NCBI GenBank assembly: GCA_903877095.1 | Contig: CAIRCP010000051.1 | Coordinates: 31,860-95,859, forward strand | Length of the DNA stretch: 64,000 bases | Source: an uncultured Actinomycetes bacterium | Lineage (GTDB): Bacteria > Actinomycetota > Actinomycetes > Mycobacteriales > Mycobacteriaceae | Direction of reading: 5' to 3' | Shown: one piece after another, positions 16,524-25,614 of the stretch | Layout of the letters: every line of letters starts with the position of its first letter | Numbering within the stretch: the stretch's first letter is position 1 | The notes under the pieces: generated by a model | What the model saw: the letters and a program-made list of their open reading frames with translations, nothing else | The model's database searches: none | Told to the model about the DNA's origin: nothing | Made by a program: the position numbers and the translations under genes

Positions 16524-19500
16524 TCAGCGCATCCGCAAGCCGCGCGGGGTGCGCGCGAAGCCGGCGGCGGCCAGGGCGTCGGTGGCGGGGCCGTTGGCCA
16601 GTAACACCGCTGCCCCGTCGACCTTCTCGACCACGATGCCGGCCAGGCGCCCGGTGCGAACCATCTCGGCCAGCGCGCCGCCCGCCGCCCGATGAGCCTC
16701 GTCATCGGCGTCAAAGGTGAGCAGGGAACGGCCGCCGCGCTCGAGGAACCACACCAGTTCACCGTCGACCAGCACCACGAGGGCACCGGCTTTGCGGCCC
16801 GGCCGGTGTCCGGTCTCGGCGCCCGGCCACGGCAGCGCGGCACCGTAGGGGTTGGCCGGGTCGGCCGCGGCCAGCACGACGGCGTGGTAGTCGGGCCGTT
16901 CGCGGTCGACGCTGTCGGCGTAGCCGCGCAGCCGGTCCACCGTTGCTGCAGTGGCGAATTGGGCGCCACCGAGGGACTCGACGAAATAGCCCCGCTGGCA
17001 ACGGCCGGCCTCCTCCATGGTGGCCAGCACCTTGTAGAGCATGGCGAAGCCGCCGGGCACTTCAGCGCCGGTCGCGGCCCGCGACGAAGCGCCGGTGCTC
17101 GCCACCGCGTTGCGGGTGAGCACCCCGTAGCGGTTCATCAGCAACTCGGCCGTGAAGTGCGCCCGCAGGGTCGAGTCCGGTTCGCGGGCCGGCAGTGCCG
17201 CCCAGCGGCCCGCGACCGTCGGATCAGCCGGGCGGGCCTGGGCGTGGGCGACCGAGTACCGGCTGAGCCGTGGGGCGCGCCGGTGCCGGTGCGCGGCCGA
17301 CGCGGGACGGCGGGTGCCCGGCCGGGTGCCCCCGGTCAGCAGCGCGCGCACCGGGGCGAAGGTGTCGCCGCTCACCCAGCCGCCCCAGATCAGTTCCCAG
17401 AGAGCGGTTTTGAAGGTCTCCTCCCGCCCGGCGATGTCGGCGGCGAGCTGACGGAAGAAGAACGCGCCGCGGGAGTCGCCGGGACGTCCGAGGGCGTCGA
17501 GGATGGCGCGGTGCGCGTCGCCGAGTTCAAGGTCGGCCGGCGTGCTCAGCGTCAGCGGAGCAGTGTCGGCGTGGTGGAACACCACCCAGCCGTCGCTGCC
17601 CGAGATCGCCCCGGCTCCCGACCAGATCACCTCGCCGGAGGCCAGCAACTCGTCGAGCATGGCGGGCTGATAACCGCGCATCCGCGCGCCGAAGATCAGC
17701 GGTTCGACGGCCGAGGCCGGAACGGGCGCGCCGGCGAGTTGCTCGATGACGCCGAGCAGTCCGTCCACCCCGGCGGCACCCGGCGGACTGACCTGCTGCC
17801 AGGCCGGCAGGAACCGGGCGTAGGCCGCCGTGCTGACCGGTTCCACCTGGGCCCGCAGCGCGGCCAGCGAGCGCCGGCGCAGTATCCGCAGCACCTCGGT
17901 GTCACACCACTGCTGTCCGTCGAGGTCGTCGGTGAATTCACCGCGAATAAGCCTGCCGTCCAACGCCATTCGGTCGAGCACGTCGGCGGCCACCCGAAGG
18001 CCGAGCCCGAATCGGCCCGCTGCGCCCGCGGTGGAAAACGGGCCGCGGGTGCGGGCGTAGCGGCTCAGCAGTTCGCCCAGTGGGTCGGCCACCGACTCGG
18101 TGAAGGAGGCCGGCACGCCCATCGGCACGGCTACGCCGACGGCGTCGCGGAGCCGGCCGATGTCCTCCACGGCCACCCACCAGCGGCTGCCGGCGTAGGA
18201 CACCGGCAGCACACGGCGCGCGGCCTGCAAGCCGTCGAGCCACGGGCGAACGTCCGATGCCGTTGCGCGCCCGGCGATTTCGTCCTCGGTCAGCGGGCCG
18301 AGCAGACGAAGCAGGTCGGCCACGCCTTCGGCGTCGCGGGCCCGGCGTTCCTCGGCGAGGTGCTGCAACTGCCGCTCGGTGGCGACGATGACGTCGGGCT
18401 CCAGGAGTTCGCGCAGTTCCACCCGCCCCAGCAGTTCGGCGAGCAGCGCAGTGTCCAGCGAGAGTGCTGCGGCGCGGCGTTCGGCCAGCGGGCTGTCGCC
18501 CTCGTACATGAACGCTCCGACGTAACCGAACATCAGCGACGCCGCGAACGGCGACGGCGTGGCCGTCTGGACCTCGGCCAGCCGGACCCGCCGCTGCGCG
18601 ATCCGGGCCATCAGGTCGGTCAGCGTCGGGACGTCGTAGACATCCTGCAGGCACTCCCGCACCGTCTCCAGCACGATGGGGAAGTCCGGGTACTTGCGTG
18701 CCACGTCGAGCAGTTGCGCGGCGCGCTGACGCTGGTGCCACAGCGGGGAGCGTTTGCCGGGGTGACGGCGCGGCAGCAGCAGGGCGCGGGCGGCGCATTC
18801 CCGGAACCGGGAGGCGAACAGCGCCGAGCCGCCGACCTCGGCGGTGACCATCGGTTCGATCTCGTCGGCGTCGAAGACGAAAAGTTCCGCCCCGGGCGGG
18901 TTGTCATCGGTGTCGGGCAGCCGCAGCACGATCCCGTCGTCGCTGGCGGTGGGCTTCTCGTCGATGCCGTAACGCTCCAGCAGCCGCCGGCCGACCGCCA
19001 GCGCCCACGGCCCGTGCACTTTCAGCCCGTACGGCGAGTGCAGGACCACCCGCCAGTCGCCCAGTTCGTCGCGGAACCGCTCCACCAGCAGGGTGGTGTC
19101 GCTGGGCACCGTCGTGGTCGCCTGGCGCTGGGCATCGAGCAGACTCCACAGGTTCTCGGTGGCGAAGGCGTCGAAACCGATGTCGCCGCAACGGGTGTCG
19201 AAATCACTACGGCCGAGCGAGGCCAGTTCCCCGGTGAACTTCCCGATGGCGGCCCCGAGTTCGGCGGGCCGTCCGGCGTTGTCCCCGCGCCAGAACGGCA
19301 GCCGCGCGGGCTGGCCCGGGGCGGGGATCACCAGCACCCGGTCGTGGGTGATATCGGTGATCCGCCAACTGGTGGCGCCCAGCGAGATCACGTCGCCGGG
19401 CCGCGACTCGTAGACCATCTCCTCGTCGAGTTCACCGACCCGGGAGGGCTTTTCGCTCTCGGTGGCCAGGTACACGGTGAACAGTCCGCGGTCGGGGATG

Positions 19501-21050
19501 GCCCTGCCGGAGGTCACCGCCAGCCGCTGCGCTCCCGGCCGGGCGGTCAGCGTGCCGGTGTCGCGGTCGTAGACCAGTCGCGGGCGCAATTCGGCGAAAT
19601 CGGTGGATGGGTACTTGCCGCTGAGCAGGTCCAGGGTGGCCTCGAAGGCGCTGCGCGGCAGGGTGGCGAATGGCGCGCTGCGGCGCACGATGTCGAACCA
19701 CTCGTCGGCATTCAGCGGCTCCAGTGCGCAGGCGGCGACGGTGTGCTGGGCCAGCACGTCGAGCGGGTTGGCCGGCACCCGCATGGTCTCGATCGCGCCG
19801 TCGAGCATGCGCCGGACGCTGACCGCGCAGCCGATCAGGTCGGTGCGGTGCTTGGGCAGCAGCACACCGCGGGAGATCTCGCCGACCTGGTGGCCGGCCC
19901 GGCCGACGCGCTGCAGGCCGCTGGCCACCGACGGCGGCGACTCGACCTGGATCACCAGGTCCACCGCACCCATGTCGATGCCGAGTTCCAGGCTGGAGGT
20001 GGCGACCACGGACTTGAGCCGGCCTGACTTCAAATCCTCCTCGACGGCGGCGCGCTGCTCCTTGGACACCGAGCCGTGATGCGCCCGGGCCAGCAGCGGC
20101 TCGGCGCCCTGGATCTGGTTGTTGGCCAGCATCTGTGCCGGCGGGGTCGGCAACTCGATACCGGACCGGGCGGCGTGAATCTCGTTGATGCGGGCGGTGA
20201 GTCGTTCGGCCAGCCGTCGCGAGTTGGCGAACACGATGGTGGAGGTGTGCGCGTCGATCAGGTCGACGATCCGGTTCTCCACGTCGGGCCAGATGGTGTT
20301 GTTCTCCAGGTTCGCCATGTCGGGCACCGGAACCTGGACGGCAAGGTCGAACGTCTTGGTCGCGGGAGGGTTGACGATACGGGCAGTACCGCTGCTGCCC
20401 CCGCCGGTCAGGAAGCGCGCCACCTCCTCGGGTGGCCGCACCGTCGCCGACAGGCCGATCCGCTGGGCCGGGCGCTCCAGCAGCGCGTCCAGGCGCTCCA
20501 GCGAAAGAGCCAGGTGCGCACCGCGTTTGGTGCCGGCGACGGCGTGCACCTCGTCGACGATCACGGTCTGGACGCCGCTCAGCGTCTCGCGGGCCGCCGA
20601 GGTCAGCATGAGGAACAGCGACTCCGGCGTGGTGATGAGGATGTCGGGCGGGTTGGCGATCAGCTGCCGGCGCGCGGCCGGGGGAGTGTCCCCGGAGCGC
20701 ACCCCGACGCTGATCTGCGGCACGGCCAGGCCCTCGCGTTCGGCGATGCGGGTGATGCCGGTCAGCGGGGTGCGCAGGTTGCGCTCGACGTCGATGGCCA
20801 GGGCCTTGAGTGGGGACACGTAAAGCACCCGGGTGCCCGGGCTGCGCTCCGGTGACTGCGCCAACTGGTCGATGGCCCACAGGAATGCGGCCAGGGTCTT
20901 GCCCGATCCCGTCGGCGCGATCACCAGGGTGTGGTCGCCGTCGGCGATCGCGTCCCAGGCCTGCGCCTGCGCCGGTGTGGGCGCCGGGAAGGTGCCGGTG
21001 AACCAGCGCCGGGTCAGCGGCGAGAACCGGTCCAGCGGGTCGGGGGTCAC
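16524..21050 (-). CDS. lhr: Superfamily 2 DNA helicase Lhr
   Basis: Lhr is a large ATP-dependent 3'-5' DNA/RNA:DNA helicase linked to DNA repair in mycobacteria. The 1508-residue protein matches Rv3296 in length. It has Walker A APTGSGKT (45-52), TPESL, Walker B DEVH (166-169) and SATVRPPEEV. VFANSRRLAERL and RVGRAGHQ close the helicase core. The C-terminal two thirds hold the Lhr-core winged-helix/beta-barrel and extension. The start is GTG 21050, 16 bases downstream of the P450 stop and after a weak GGTGGG site. It may therefore be read with the P450 operon. Confidence 0.96.
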   Translation of the reverse strand: MTPDPLDRFSPLTRRWFTGTFPAPTPAQAQAWDAIADGDHTLVIAPTGSGKTLAAFLWAIDQLAQSPERSPGTRVLYVSPLKALAIDVERNLRTPLTGITRIAEREGLAVPQISVGVRSGDTPPAARRQLIANPPDILITTPESLFLMLTSAARETLSGVQTVIVDEVHAVAGTKRGAHLALSLERLDALLERPAQRIGLSATVRPPEEVARFLTGGGSSGTARIVNPPATKTFDLAVQVPVPDMANLENNTIWPDVENRIVDLIDAHTSTIVFANSRRLAERLTARINEIHAARSGIELPTPPAQMLANNQIQGAEPLLARAHHGSVSKEQRAAVEEDLKSGRLKSVVATSSLELGIDMGAVDLVIQVESPPSVASGLQRVGRAGHQVGEISRGVLLPKHRTDLIGCAVSVRRMLDGAIETMRVPANPLDVLAQHTVAACALEPLNADEWFDIVRRSAPFATLPRSAFEATLDLLSGKYPSTDFAELRPRLVYDRDTGTLTARPGAQRLAVTSGRAIPDRGLFTVYLATESEKPSRVGELDEEMVYESRPGDVISLGATSWRITDITHDRVLVIPAPGQPARLPFWRGDNAGRPAELGAAIGKFTGELASLGRSDFDTRCGDIGFDAFATENLWSLLDAQRQATTTVPSDTTLLVERFRDELGDWRVVLHSPYGLKVHGPWALAVGRRLLERYGIDEKPTASDDGIVLRLPDTDDNPPGAELFVFDADEIEPMVTAEVGGSALFASRFRECAARALLLPRRHPGKRSPLWHQRQRAAQLLDVARKYPDFPIVLETVRECLQDVYDVPTLTDLMARIAQRRVRLAEVQTATPSPFAASLMFGYVGAFMYEGDSPLAERRAAALSLDTALLAELLGRVELRELLEPDVIVATERQLQHLAEERRARDAEGVADLLRLLGPLTEDEIAGRATASDVRPWLDGLQAARRVLPVSYAGSRWWVAVEDIGRLRDAVGVAVPMGVPASFTESVADPLGELLSRYARTRGPFSTAGAAGRFGLGLRVAADVLDRMALDGRLIRGEFTDDLDGQQWCDTEVLRILRRRSLAALRAQVEPVSTAAYARFLPAWQQVSPPGAAGVDGLLGVIEQLAGAPVPASAVEPLIFGARMRGYQPAMLDELLASGEVIWSGAGAISGSDGWVVFHHADTAPLTLSTPADLELGDAHRAILDALGRPGDSRGAFFFRQLAADIAGREETFKTALWELIWGGWVSGDTFAPVRALLTGGTRPGTRRPASAAHRHRRAPRLSRYSVAHAQARPADPTVAGRWAALPAREPDSTLRAHFTAELLMNRYGVLTRNAVASTGASSRAATGAEVPGGFAMLYKVLATMEEAGRCQRGYFVESLGGAQFATAATVDRLRGYADSVDRERPDYHAVVLAAADPANPYGAALPWPGAETGHRPGRKAGALVVLVDGELVWFLERGGRSLLTFDADDEAHRAAGGALAEMVRTGRLAGIVVEKVDGAAVLLANGPATDALAAAGFARTPRGLRMR

Positions 21051-21066
21051 CCCACCAGAGTGCCAG

Positions 21067-22341
21067 TCAGTCCATGATCTCGGCGAAGTCCACCCACAGA
21101 TGCCGTGGCCCGCGGAACACCTGGTTGTGCCGGTAGGGCGGCGGGTCGACCACCAGGCGGGGTGATTTCACCCGGCGCAGGAAGATCTCCAGGGCGACGT
21201 TGATCTCCAGCCGGGCCAGCGGACCGCCGAAGCAGGTATGGATGCCGCTGCCGAACCCGAGGTGCTCGTTGTCCTCCCGCGTCGGATCGAACCGGTCCGG
21301 GTCGGGGAACCGGCGCGGATCGCGGTTGGCCGCGGCCCACACCAGGAACACCGCCGAGCCGGCGGGAATGCGGGTGCCGGCGATCTCGATGTCGGCGGTG
21401 GCCCAGCGGCTGGGGAAGAACTGCACCGCCGACTGCAGCCGGGCCACCTCCTCGACGGTGCGGGGGATCAGATCGGGGTTGTCCCGCACCAGATCCCACG
21501 AGCCGGGATTGCGCAGCAGTGTCATCACGCAGTTGCTCAGCGTGTTCACCGTCGAGTCGTGGCCGGCGACCAGCAGCAGCAACGTGTTGGTGGTCGCCAC
21601 GTCGATCGAGACGGGACCGTCCGGCCCGTCGTCATGCAGCGCAGCGGAGATCAGTCCTGGGCCGGGCTCGCGGGCGAAGCGTTCGACCAGGGCGCGTGCA
21701 TAGGCGGCCAGTTCCGCTGTGCTGTCGGCGGCCTTCGTGACTGCCGTCTGCCCCTCGGGGGTGTCGCGCTCCGGTCCGACGTCGGCGCCCCGCATGAGGT
21801 CGGTCACCCAGCCGTGGAACTTCGGCTCGTCCTCGATCGGCGCGCCGATCACCCGGAAGATCACCGACACCGGAATCGGATAGGTGAAGTCCTCGACCAC
21901 GTCCATGCGATTCGAGCCCAGAACCCGCGATCTCTCGGCGACCTTGTCGAGCATGCCGTTGGCGATGTCGGTGACATACCCGGCCATGCTGGGTATCAGG
22001 TCGGGCGTATGCGGCGGACCGAAGTGCCGCATGAACTGCCGGCGCATGGTGTCGTGTTCGGGCGGATCGCTGACCAGCATGCTGGCATCGCGCGCCTGCT
22101 CGGCTTCAGCCGCTTCAAGCTTGGCCGGCGTCTCGCCGAACAGGCCCGATGGACTGCGGCTGATGTCCGAGCTGATCCTCGGATCATGGGCCAGCGCAAG
22201 CGCTTCCGGATACCCGGTGACGACGTAGGTATGCGGGGAGACCTTGGCCACCGGGCTTTTGCGAAGTTCCTCGAAGTAGGGGTAGGGGTTGGGGCGATTC
22301 TCGAACTTCATCGCCTCTGCCCAGGCGGTTGCGGCGTCCAT
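21067..22341 (-). CDS. Cytochrome P450 monooxygenase
   Basis: A soluble bacterial P450 that would hydroxylate an unidentified lipophilic substrate with electrons from the adjacent reductase and ferredoxin. The 424-residue protein has the I-helix AGHDST (about 259-264), the ExxR pair Glu298/Arg301, and FGSGIHTCFGG with haem-ligand Cys370. ATG 22341 has AGGAG seven bases upstream; a GTG two codons earlier is too close to that site. The gene order resembles the CYP147G1-FdR1-Fdx3 cluster reported from M. marinum. Assignment to CYP147 is a guess that needs an identity comparison. Confidence 0.93.
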   Translation of the reverse strand: MDAATAWAEAMKFENRPNPYPYFEELRKSPVAKVSPHTYVVTGYPEALALAHDPRISSDISRSPSGLFGETPAKLEAAEAEQARDASMLVSDPPEHDTMRRQFMRHFGPPHTPDLIPSMAGYVTDIANGMLDKVAERSRVLGSNRMDVVEDFTYPIPVSVIFRVIGAPIEDEPKFHGWVTDLMRGADVGPERDTPEGQTAVTKAADSTAELAAYARALVERFAREPGPGLISAALHDDGPDGPVSIDVATTNTLLLLVAGHDSTVNTLSNCVMTLLRNPGSWDLVRDNPDLIPRTVEEVARLQSAVQFFPSRWATADIEIAGTRIPAGSAVFLVWAAANRDPRRFPDPDRFDPTREDNEHLGFGSGIHTCFGGPLARLEINVALEIFLRRVKSPRLVVDPPPYRHNQVFRGPRHLWVDFAEIMD

Positions 22342-22351
22342 CGTCACACTC

Positions 22352-23764
22352 CTATTGGCTGCGTGGCCGGAATTCGGCGGTGCGGTCGGTGGGGTCGTGC
22401 CCGGTGAGGACGACGTCGGGATTGCCGGACGGTTCCCGGGGATCGGGGAATCGGGCGGGCATGACCTCGTTGTCGGTCGGGCGGTCGTAGCCGGGCGGCG
22501 GCGGTGGGAACGGCGCCGAACGCTCGATGAGTTCGGCGTAGTACGGCAGCCACTTGCCGTGGTTGAAGGTGACCGCCCCGACGATGCGGCCGTTCTTGCC
22601 GTACGCCGCCGCGAAGCGGCGGTCCTCCGGCGAGCCCTGGGTGAAGACGATCTCGTCGCCGAACGAGCACACCCCGACGCTCTTGATGTTCACCCCGAAC
22701 TGGCCGGACCAGAACGACGGCAGCGGTAAGTGCGGGCGGCGCCCCACCTCCAGATTGAGCATGTTGTTGGCGGCCACCTCAGCCCCCAGAACCGCGTTGT
22801 CCCAGTGCTCCAGGGCCAGGAACTCGTAGCCGTACAGCACATGGGGTGCGCGGGCGACGTCGCCGGCCACGAAGATGTGGTCGGTCACCACACCGTTGAT
22901 GTCGAACGCGCGACACCCGGCGTCGCAGCCGACGCCCCACTGGCCGGCGGCCAGGCCGGCGCCGTCGAGCCACTCCACGTTGCGGATCGAACCCAGCGAG
23001 GGGACCACCACGTCGACGTCGAGCACGGTGCCGTCCGACAGCGTCGCGGACCGGACATGACCCGACTCATCGCCGTGCAACGACGTCACCGACGTGCCGA
23101 TGCGCAGGTCCACCCCGGCGTCGCGCATCATGCCCGCCGCTATGTCGCTGATCACCCCGCCCAGGGCGCCTTTGAGCGGGCCGCTGCCGCGTTCGGTCAC
23201 CGTCACCGGAAGGTCCAGATCGCGGCACACCGAGGCGATCTCCGAGCCGACGAACCCGGACCCGATGATCAGCACGCGCTTCGGCCCCGCCTGCAGGGCG
23301 GCGGCCAGCGCGTTGGAGTCTTCCACCGTCCGCACCGTGAAGACGCCCCGCAGCGCGGCCTCCGCCGGGTTCGGCCAGGGCCGCGCCCGGGTGCCGGTGG
23401 CGATCAGCAGCCGGTCGTAGCCCACCTCTTCGCCGTTGCCCAGTTTCACCACGGAGCTGATCCGGTCCAGGGCCACCGCGGCCACGCCGAGTTTCCAGTC
23501 CGCGTCCACCCGGCGCAGCCGGGGCAGTTTGGTGTGGTCGGCCGGCACCCAGCCCTTGAGCACCTGTTTGGACAGCGGCGGGCGGTCGTAGGGTTCGTGC
23601 GGCTCGTCGCCGATGATCGTCAGCGAACCCTCAAAGCCCTTTTCCCGCAACGCTTCCGCGGCCCGCAGGCCGGCCAGTGAGGCGCCCACGATGACGATGC
23701 GGCCCTCGGCGCGGAACTTCTTGACGATGTCGTCGAACGAGTAGATCCCGCGCATGGTGGTCAC
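22352..23764 (-). CDS. FAD/NAD(P)-dependent ferredoxin reductase of the P450 system
   Basis: This enzyme transfers electrons from NAD(P)H to the adjacent ferredoxin. The 470-residue protein has IVIVGASLAGLRAAEAL for FAD (residues 22-38), PYDRPPLSKQVL, VLIIGSGFVGSEIASV for NAD(P)H and the VAGDVAR motif. This is the rhodocoxin/putidaredoxin-reductase-like architecture. A Pro-rich tail (APFPPPPPGYDRPTD) extends it beyond the usual 400-odd residues. GTG 23764 overlaps the ferredoxin stop (GTGA); an ATG three codons later is possible. The next gene, the P450, begins about 10 bases after this stop. Confidence 0.92.
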   Translation of the reverse strand: MTTMRGIYSFDDIVKKFRAEGRIVIVGASLAGLRAAEALREKGFEGSLTIIGDEPHEPYDRPPLSKQVLKGWVPADHTKLPRLRRVDADWKLGVAAVALDRISSVVKLGNGEEVGYDRLLIATGTRARPWPNPAEAALRGVFTVRTVEDSNALAAALQAGPKRVLIIGSGFVGSEIASVCRDLDLPVTVTERGSGPLKGALGGVISDIAAGMMRDAGVDLRIGTSVTSLHGDESGHVRSATLSDGTVLDVDVVVPSLGSIRNVEWLDGAGLAAGQWGVGCDAGCRAFDINGVVTDHIFVAGDVARAPHVLYGYEFLALEHWDNAVLGAEVAANNMLNLEVGRRPHLPLPSFWSGQFGVNIKSVGVCSFGDEIVFTQGSPEDRRFAAAYGKNGRIVGAVTFNHGKWLPYYAELIERSAPFPPPPPGYDRPTDNEVMPARFPDPREPSGNPDVVLTGHDPTDRTAEFRPRSQ

Positions 23765-23976
23765 AACGTGTCCCGATCGGCCGGCGGGTCCAGCTCCAGG
23801 ATGATGGCCTGCACCGGGCAGGACGCCGCCGCCCGCAGCACCTGGCGGCGCTGCGAGTCGTCGGGATTCGGGTCGTAGACGAGGGCTTCCTCACCCTGAA
23901 GCCGGAGCACGTCGGGCGCCAGTGGCACGCACTGCGCGTAGCCCTGGCACTTGTTCAAATCGACAACTAGCCGCAT
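23761..23976 (-). CDS. 3Fe-4S ferredoxin of the P450 system
   Basis: The 71-residue electron carrier feeds the P450. Its cluster motif is CQGYAQC near residues 10-16, plus a single distal SCP, so there are three ligand Cys as in 3Fe-4S ferredoxins. The variable position of the mycobacterial CXX?XXC(X)nCP family is Tyr here. ATG 23976 (MRLVVDLNKCQGYAQC) fits the family N-terminus. It is the first gene of ferredoxin-reductase-P450, and the epoxide hydrolase gene diverges 41 bases away. The promoter must lie in or beyond that short gap. Confidence 0.93.
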   Translation of the reverse strand: MRLVVDLNKCQGYAQCVPLAPDVLRLQGEEALVYDPNPDDSQRRQVLRAAASCPVQAIILELDPPADRDTL

Positions 23977-24017
23977 GGGCAACGAGAGTAGTTGTGGGCG
24001 CGGCAATAATCAGCGCC

Positions 24018-25010
24018 ATGGAAGAGATCCGTCCGTTCCGCATCGTCATCCCGCAGGAAGACCTCGACGAACTGCGCGAGCGGCTGAGCCGGACCCGCTG
24101 GCCGGACCGCGAGTGCGTGACGGACTGGAGCCAGGGCATCCCTTTGGACTACGTGCGCGAACTCGCGAACTACTGGGCCGACGAGTACGACTGGCGCGCG
24201 CGGGAGGCGCGGCTGAACACTTTCGATCAGTTCGTCACCGAGATCGACGGACTGGATATCCATTTCATCCATCAGCGCAGCGCAAACCCCGACGCGCTGC
24301 CCCTGGTCATGACGCACGGTTGGCCCGGTTCGGTCGCCGAGTTCAGCAAGGTGATCGAACCGCTCTCCGAGGACTTCCATATGGTGTGCCCGTCGTTGCC
24401 CGGCTACGGGTTCTCCGGCAAGCCGACGGCCGCCGGCTGGACTGTCGAACGGATCGCGCTCGCCTGGGACACCCTGATGGCACGGCTGGGCTATGACCGT
24501 TACGGCGCCCAGGGTGGGGACTGGGGTTCTGCGGTGACGACGCGGATCGGACGAAATGCTTTGGGCTGCATCGGTATTCACCTGAATATGCCGATCGGCG
24601 TGCCGTCCGGTCCGCTGGACGACCCGACGCCGGCCGAACTGGCGGCGCTGGCGGCGTTCACCCACTACGAGAAGTGGGACTCCGGCTACTCCAAGCAGCA
24701 GTCCACCCGCCCGCAGACGCTGGGCTACGGGCTGGCCGACTCGCCCGTCGGGCAACTGGCCTGGATCGTGGAGAAGTTCTGGGCGTGGACCGACTGCGAC
24801 GGCCACCCGGAGAACGCCCTGACACGCGACGAGATGCTCGACGACGTGATGCTGTACTGGCTGACCAACTCCGGCGCGTCCTCGGCCCGGCTGTACTGGG
24901 AAAGCTTCGGCAAACTCACCCGGGCAGGCGCCGCACGACGTCGACCCACCCGGAGTCCACCAGGTCGGTCAGCCACTGCCGCTCCTCGGGCAGGAAGCCG
25001 GCCTTCTTGA
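24018..25010 (+). pseudogene. Epoxide hydrolase, 3'-truncated
   Basis: The N-terminal part is a clear epoxide hydrolase of the microsomal type. It has an EHN domain (IPQEDLDELRERL...WPD), the HGWPGS oxyanion motif near residue 100, PGYGFSG, and GGDWGS with nucleophile Asp168. Recognisable homology stops at about residue 298 (LYWESFG, 24909). The frame then runs on as low-complexity Arg/Pro sequence antisense to the exonuclease gene. The usual final 60-80 residues, with the catalytic His (GGHFAAFE-type motif), are missing. It is therefore probably inactive, though still open and possibly expressed. Start ATG 24018 (MEEIRPFRIVI). Confidence 0.85.
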
Positions 25011-25542
25011 GGTTGCCCTTCCAGTTCTTGATGTCGTTCTCGGTGTGGGCGATGTTCCAGTCGCCGCACAGGACAGCGTCGCGGCCGGCGGCGTTCAACT
25101 CAGCCATCCGCTTGGCGAGCGCCGCCATGAACCGCTCCTTCTCGAGCTGACGGTCGGTGCCCGCCTCGCCGGAGTGCACGTAGAGGCTGCCGACGGTGGC
25201 CCCACCCGGGAGGTCCACTTCAACGTATCGGCCGTGGTGGTCGAATTCCGTTGCGCCCAGCCCGATCCGGACGTCGACGAACGGCTTCCGGCTCAGGATC
25301 GCCACCCCGCTGCGACCCTTCAGATGGGGTTCTGCCGAGGCCAGGTGCCAGCCCCCGGACACCGCCGGCGCCAGCACAGGGCTCAATGCTGCGCGGAGTT
25401 GGGCATCCTCGGCGCGGGTCTCCTGCAGGCACACCACGTCGGCAGCCGTGCCGGCCAGCCAGTCCAGCAGTCCGCGGTTGTCCGCCGACCGCTCCCGCAC
25501 CGCCGCGCGAACTCCGTTGACGTTGATGGTCGTGACGATCAC
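24916..25542 (-). pseudogene. xth: Exodeoxyribonuclease III, 3'-truncated
   Basis: Exonuclease III family AP endonucleases cut the backbone at abasic sites. This reading frame has the start of the family (TINVNGVRAA), the metal-binding Glu in LQETRAED, LKGRSGVAILSR, VHSGEAG and GDWNIAHTENDIKNWKGN. It ends after 208 residues at DSGWVDVVRRLPG, where family members continue for another 50-60 residues. Those carry the GWRIDY and SDH(A/C)PV motifs with the catalytic Asp-His pair. Loss of these should abolish activity. Start is GTG 25542. Its end coincides with the point where the convergent epoxide hydrolase loses homology. Confidence 0.85.
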
Positions 25543-25614
25543 GGCTGGAACCTACCGGCCGACCGGGGCGCAGAAACCTTGCGGTACCGCCGGTATCGGC
25601 TTAGCGTCGGGACA

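Noticed and set aside
16692..20027. 1111-codon open frame on the plus strand inside lhr
   Set aside because: It is the antisense of lhr, with shadow composition (Gly/Val/Arg/His-rich) and no domain.
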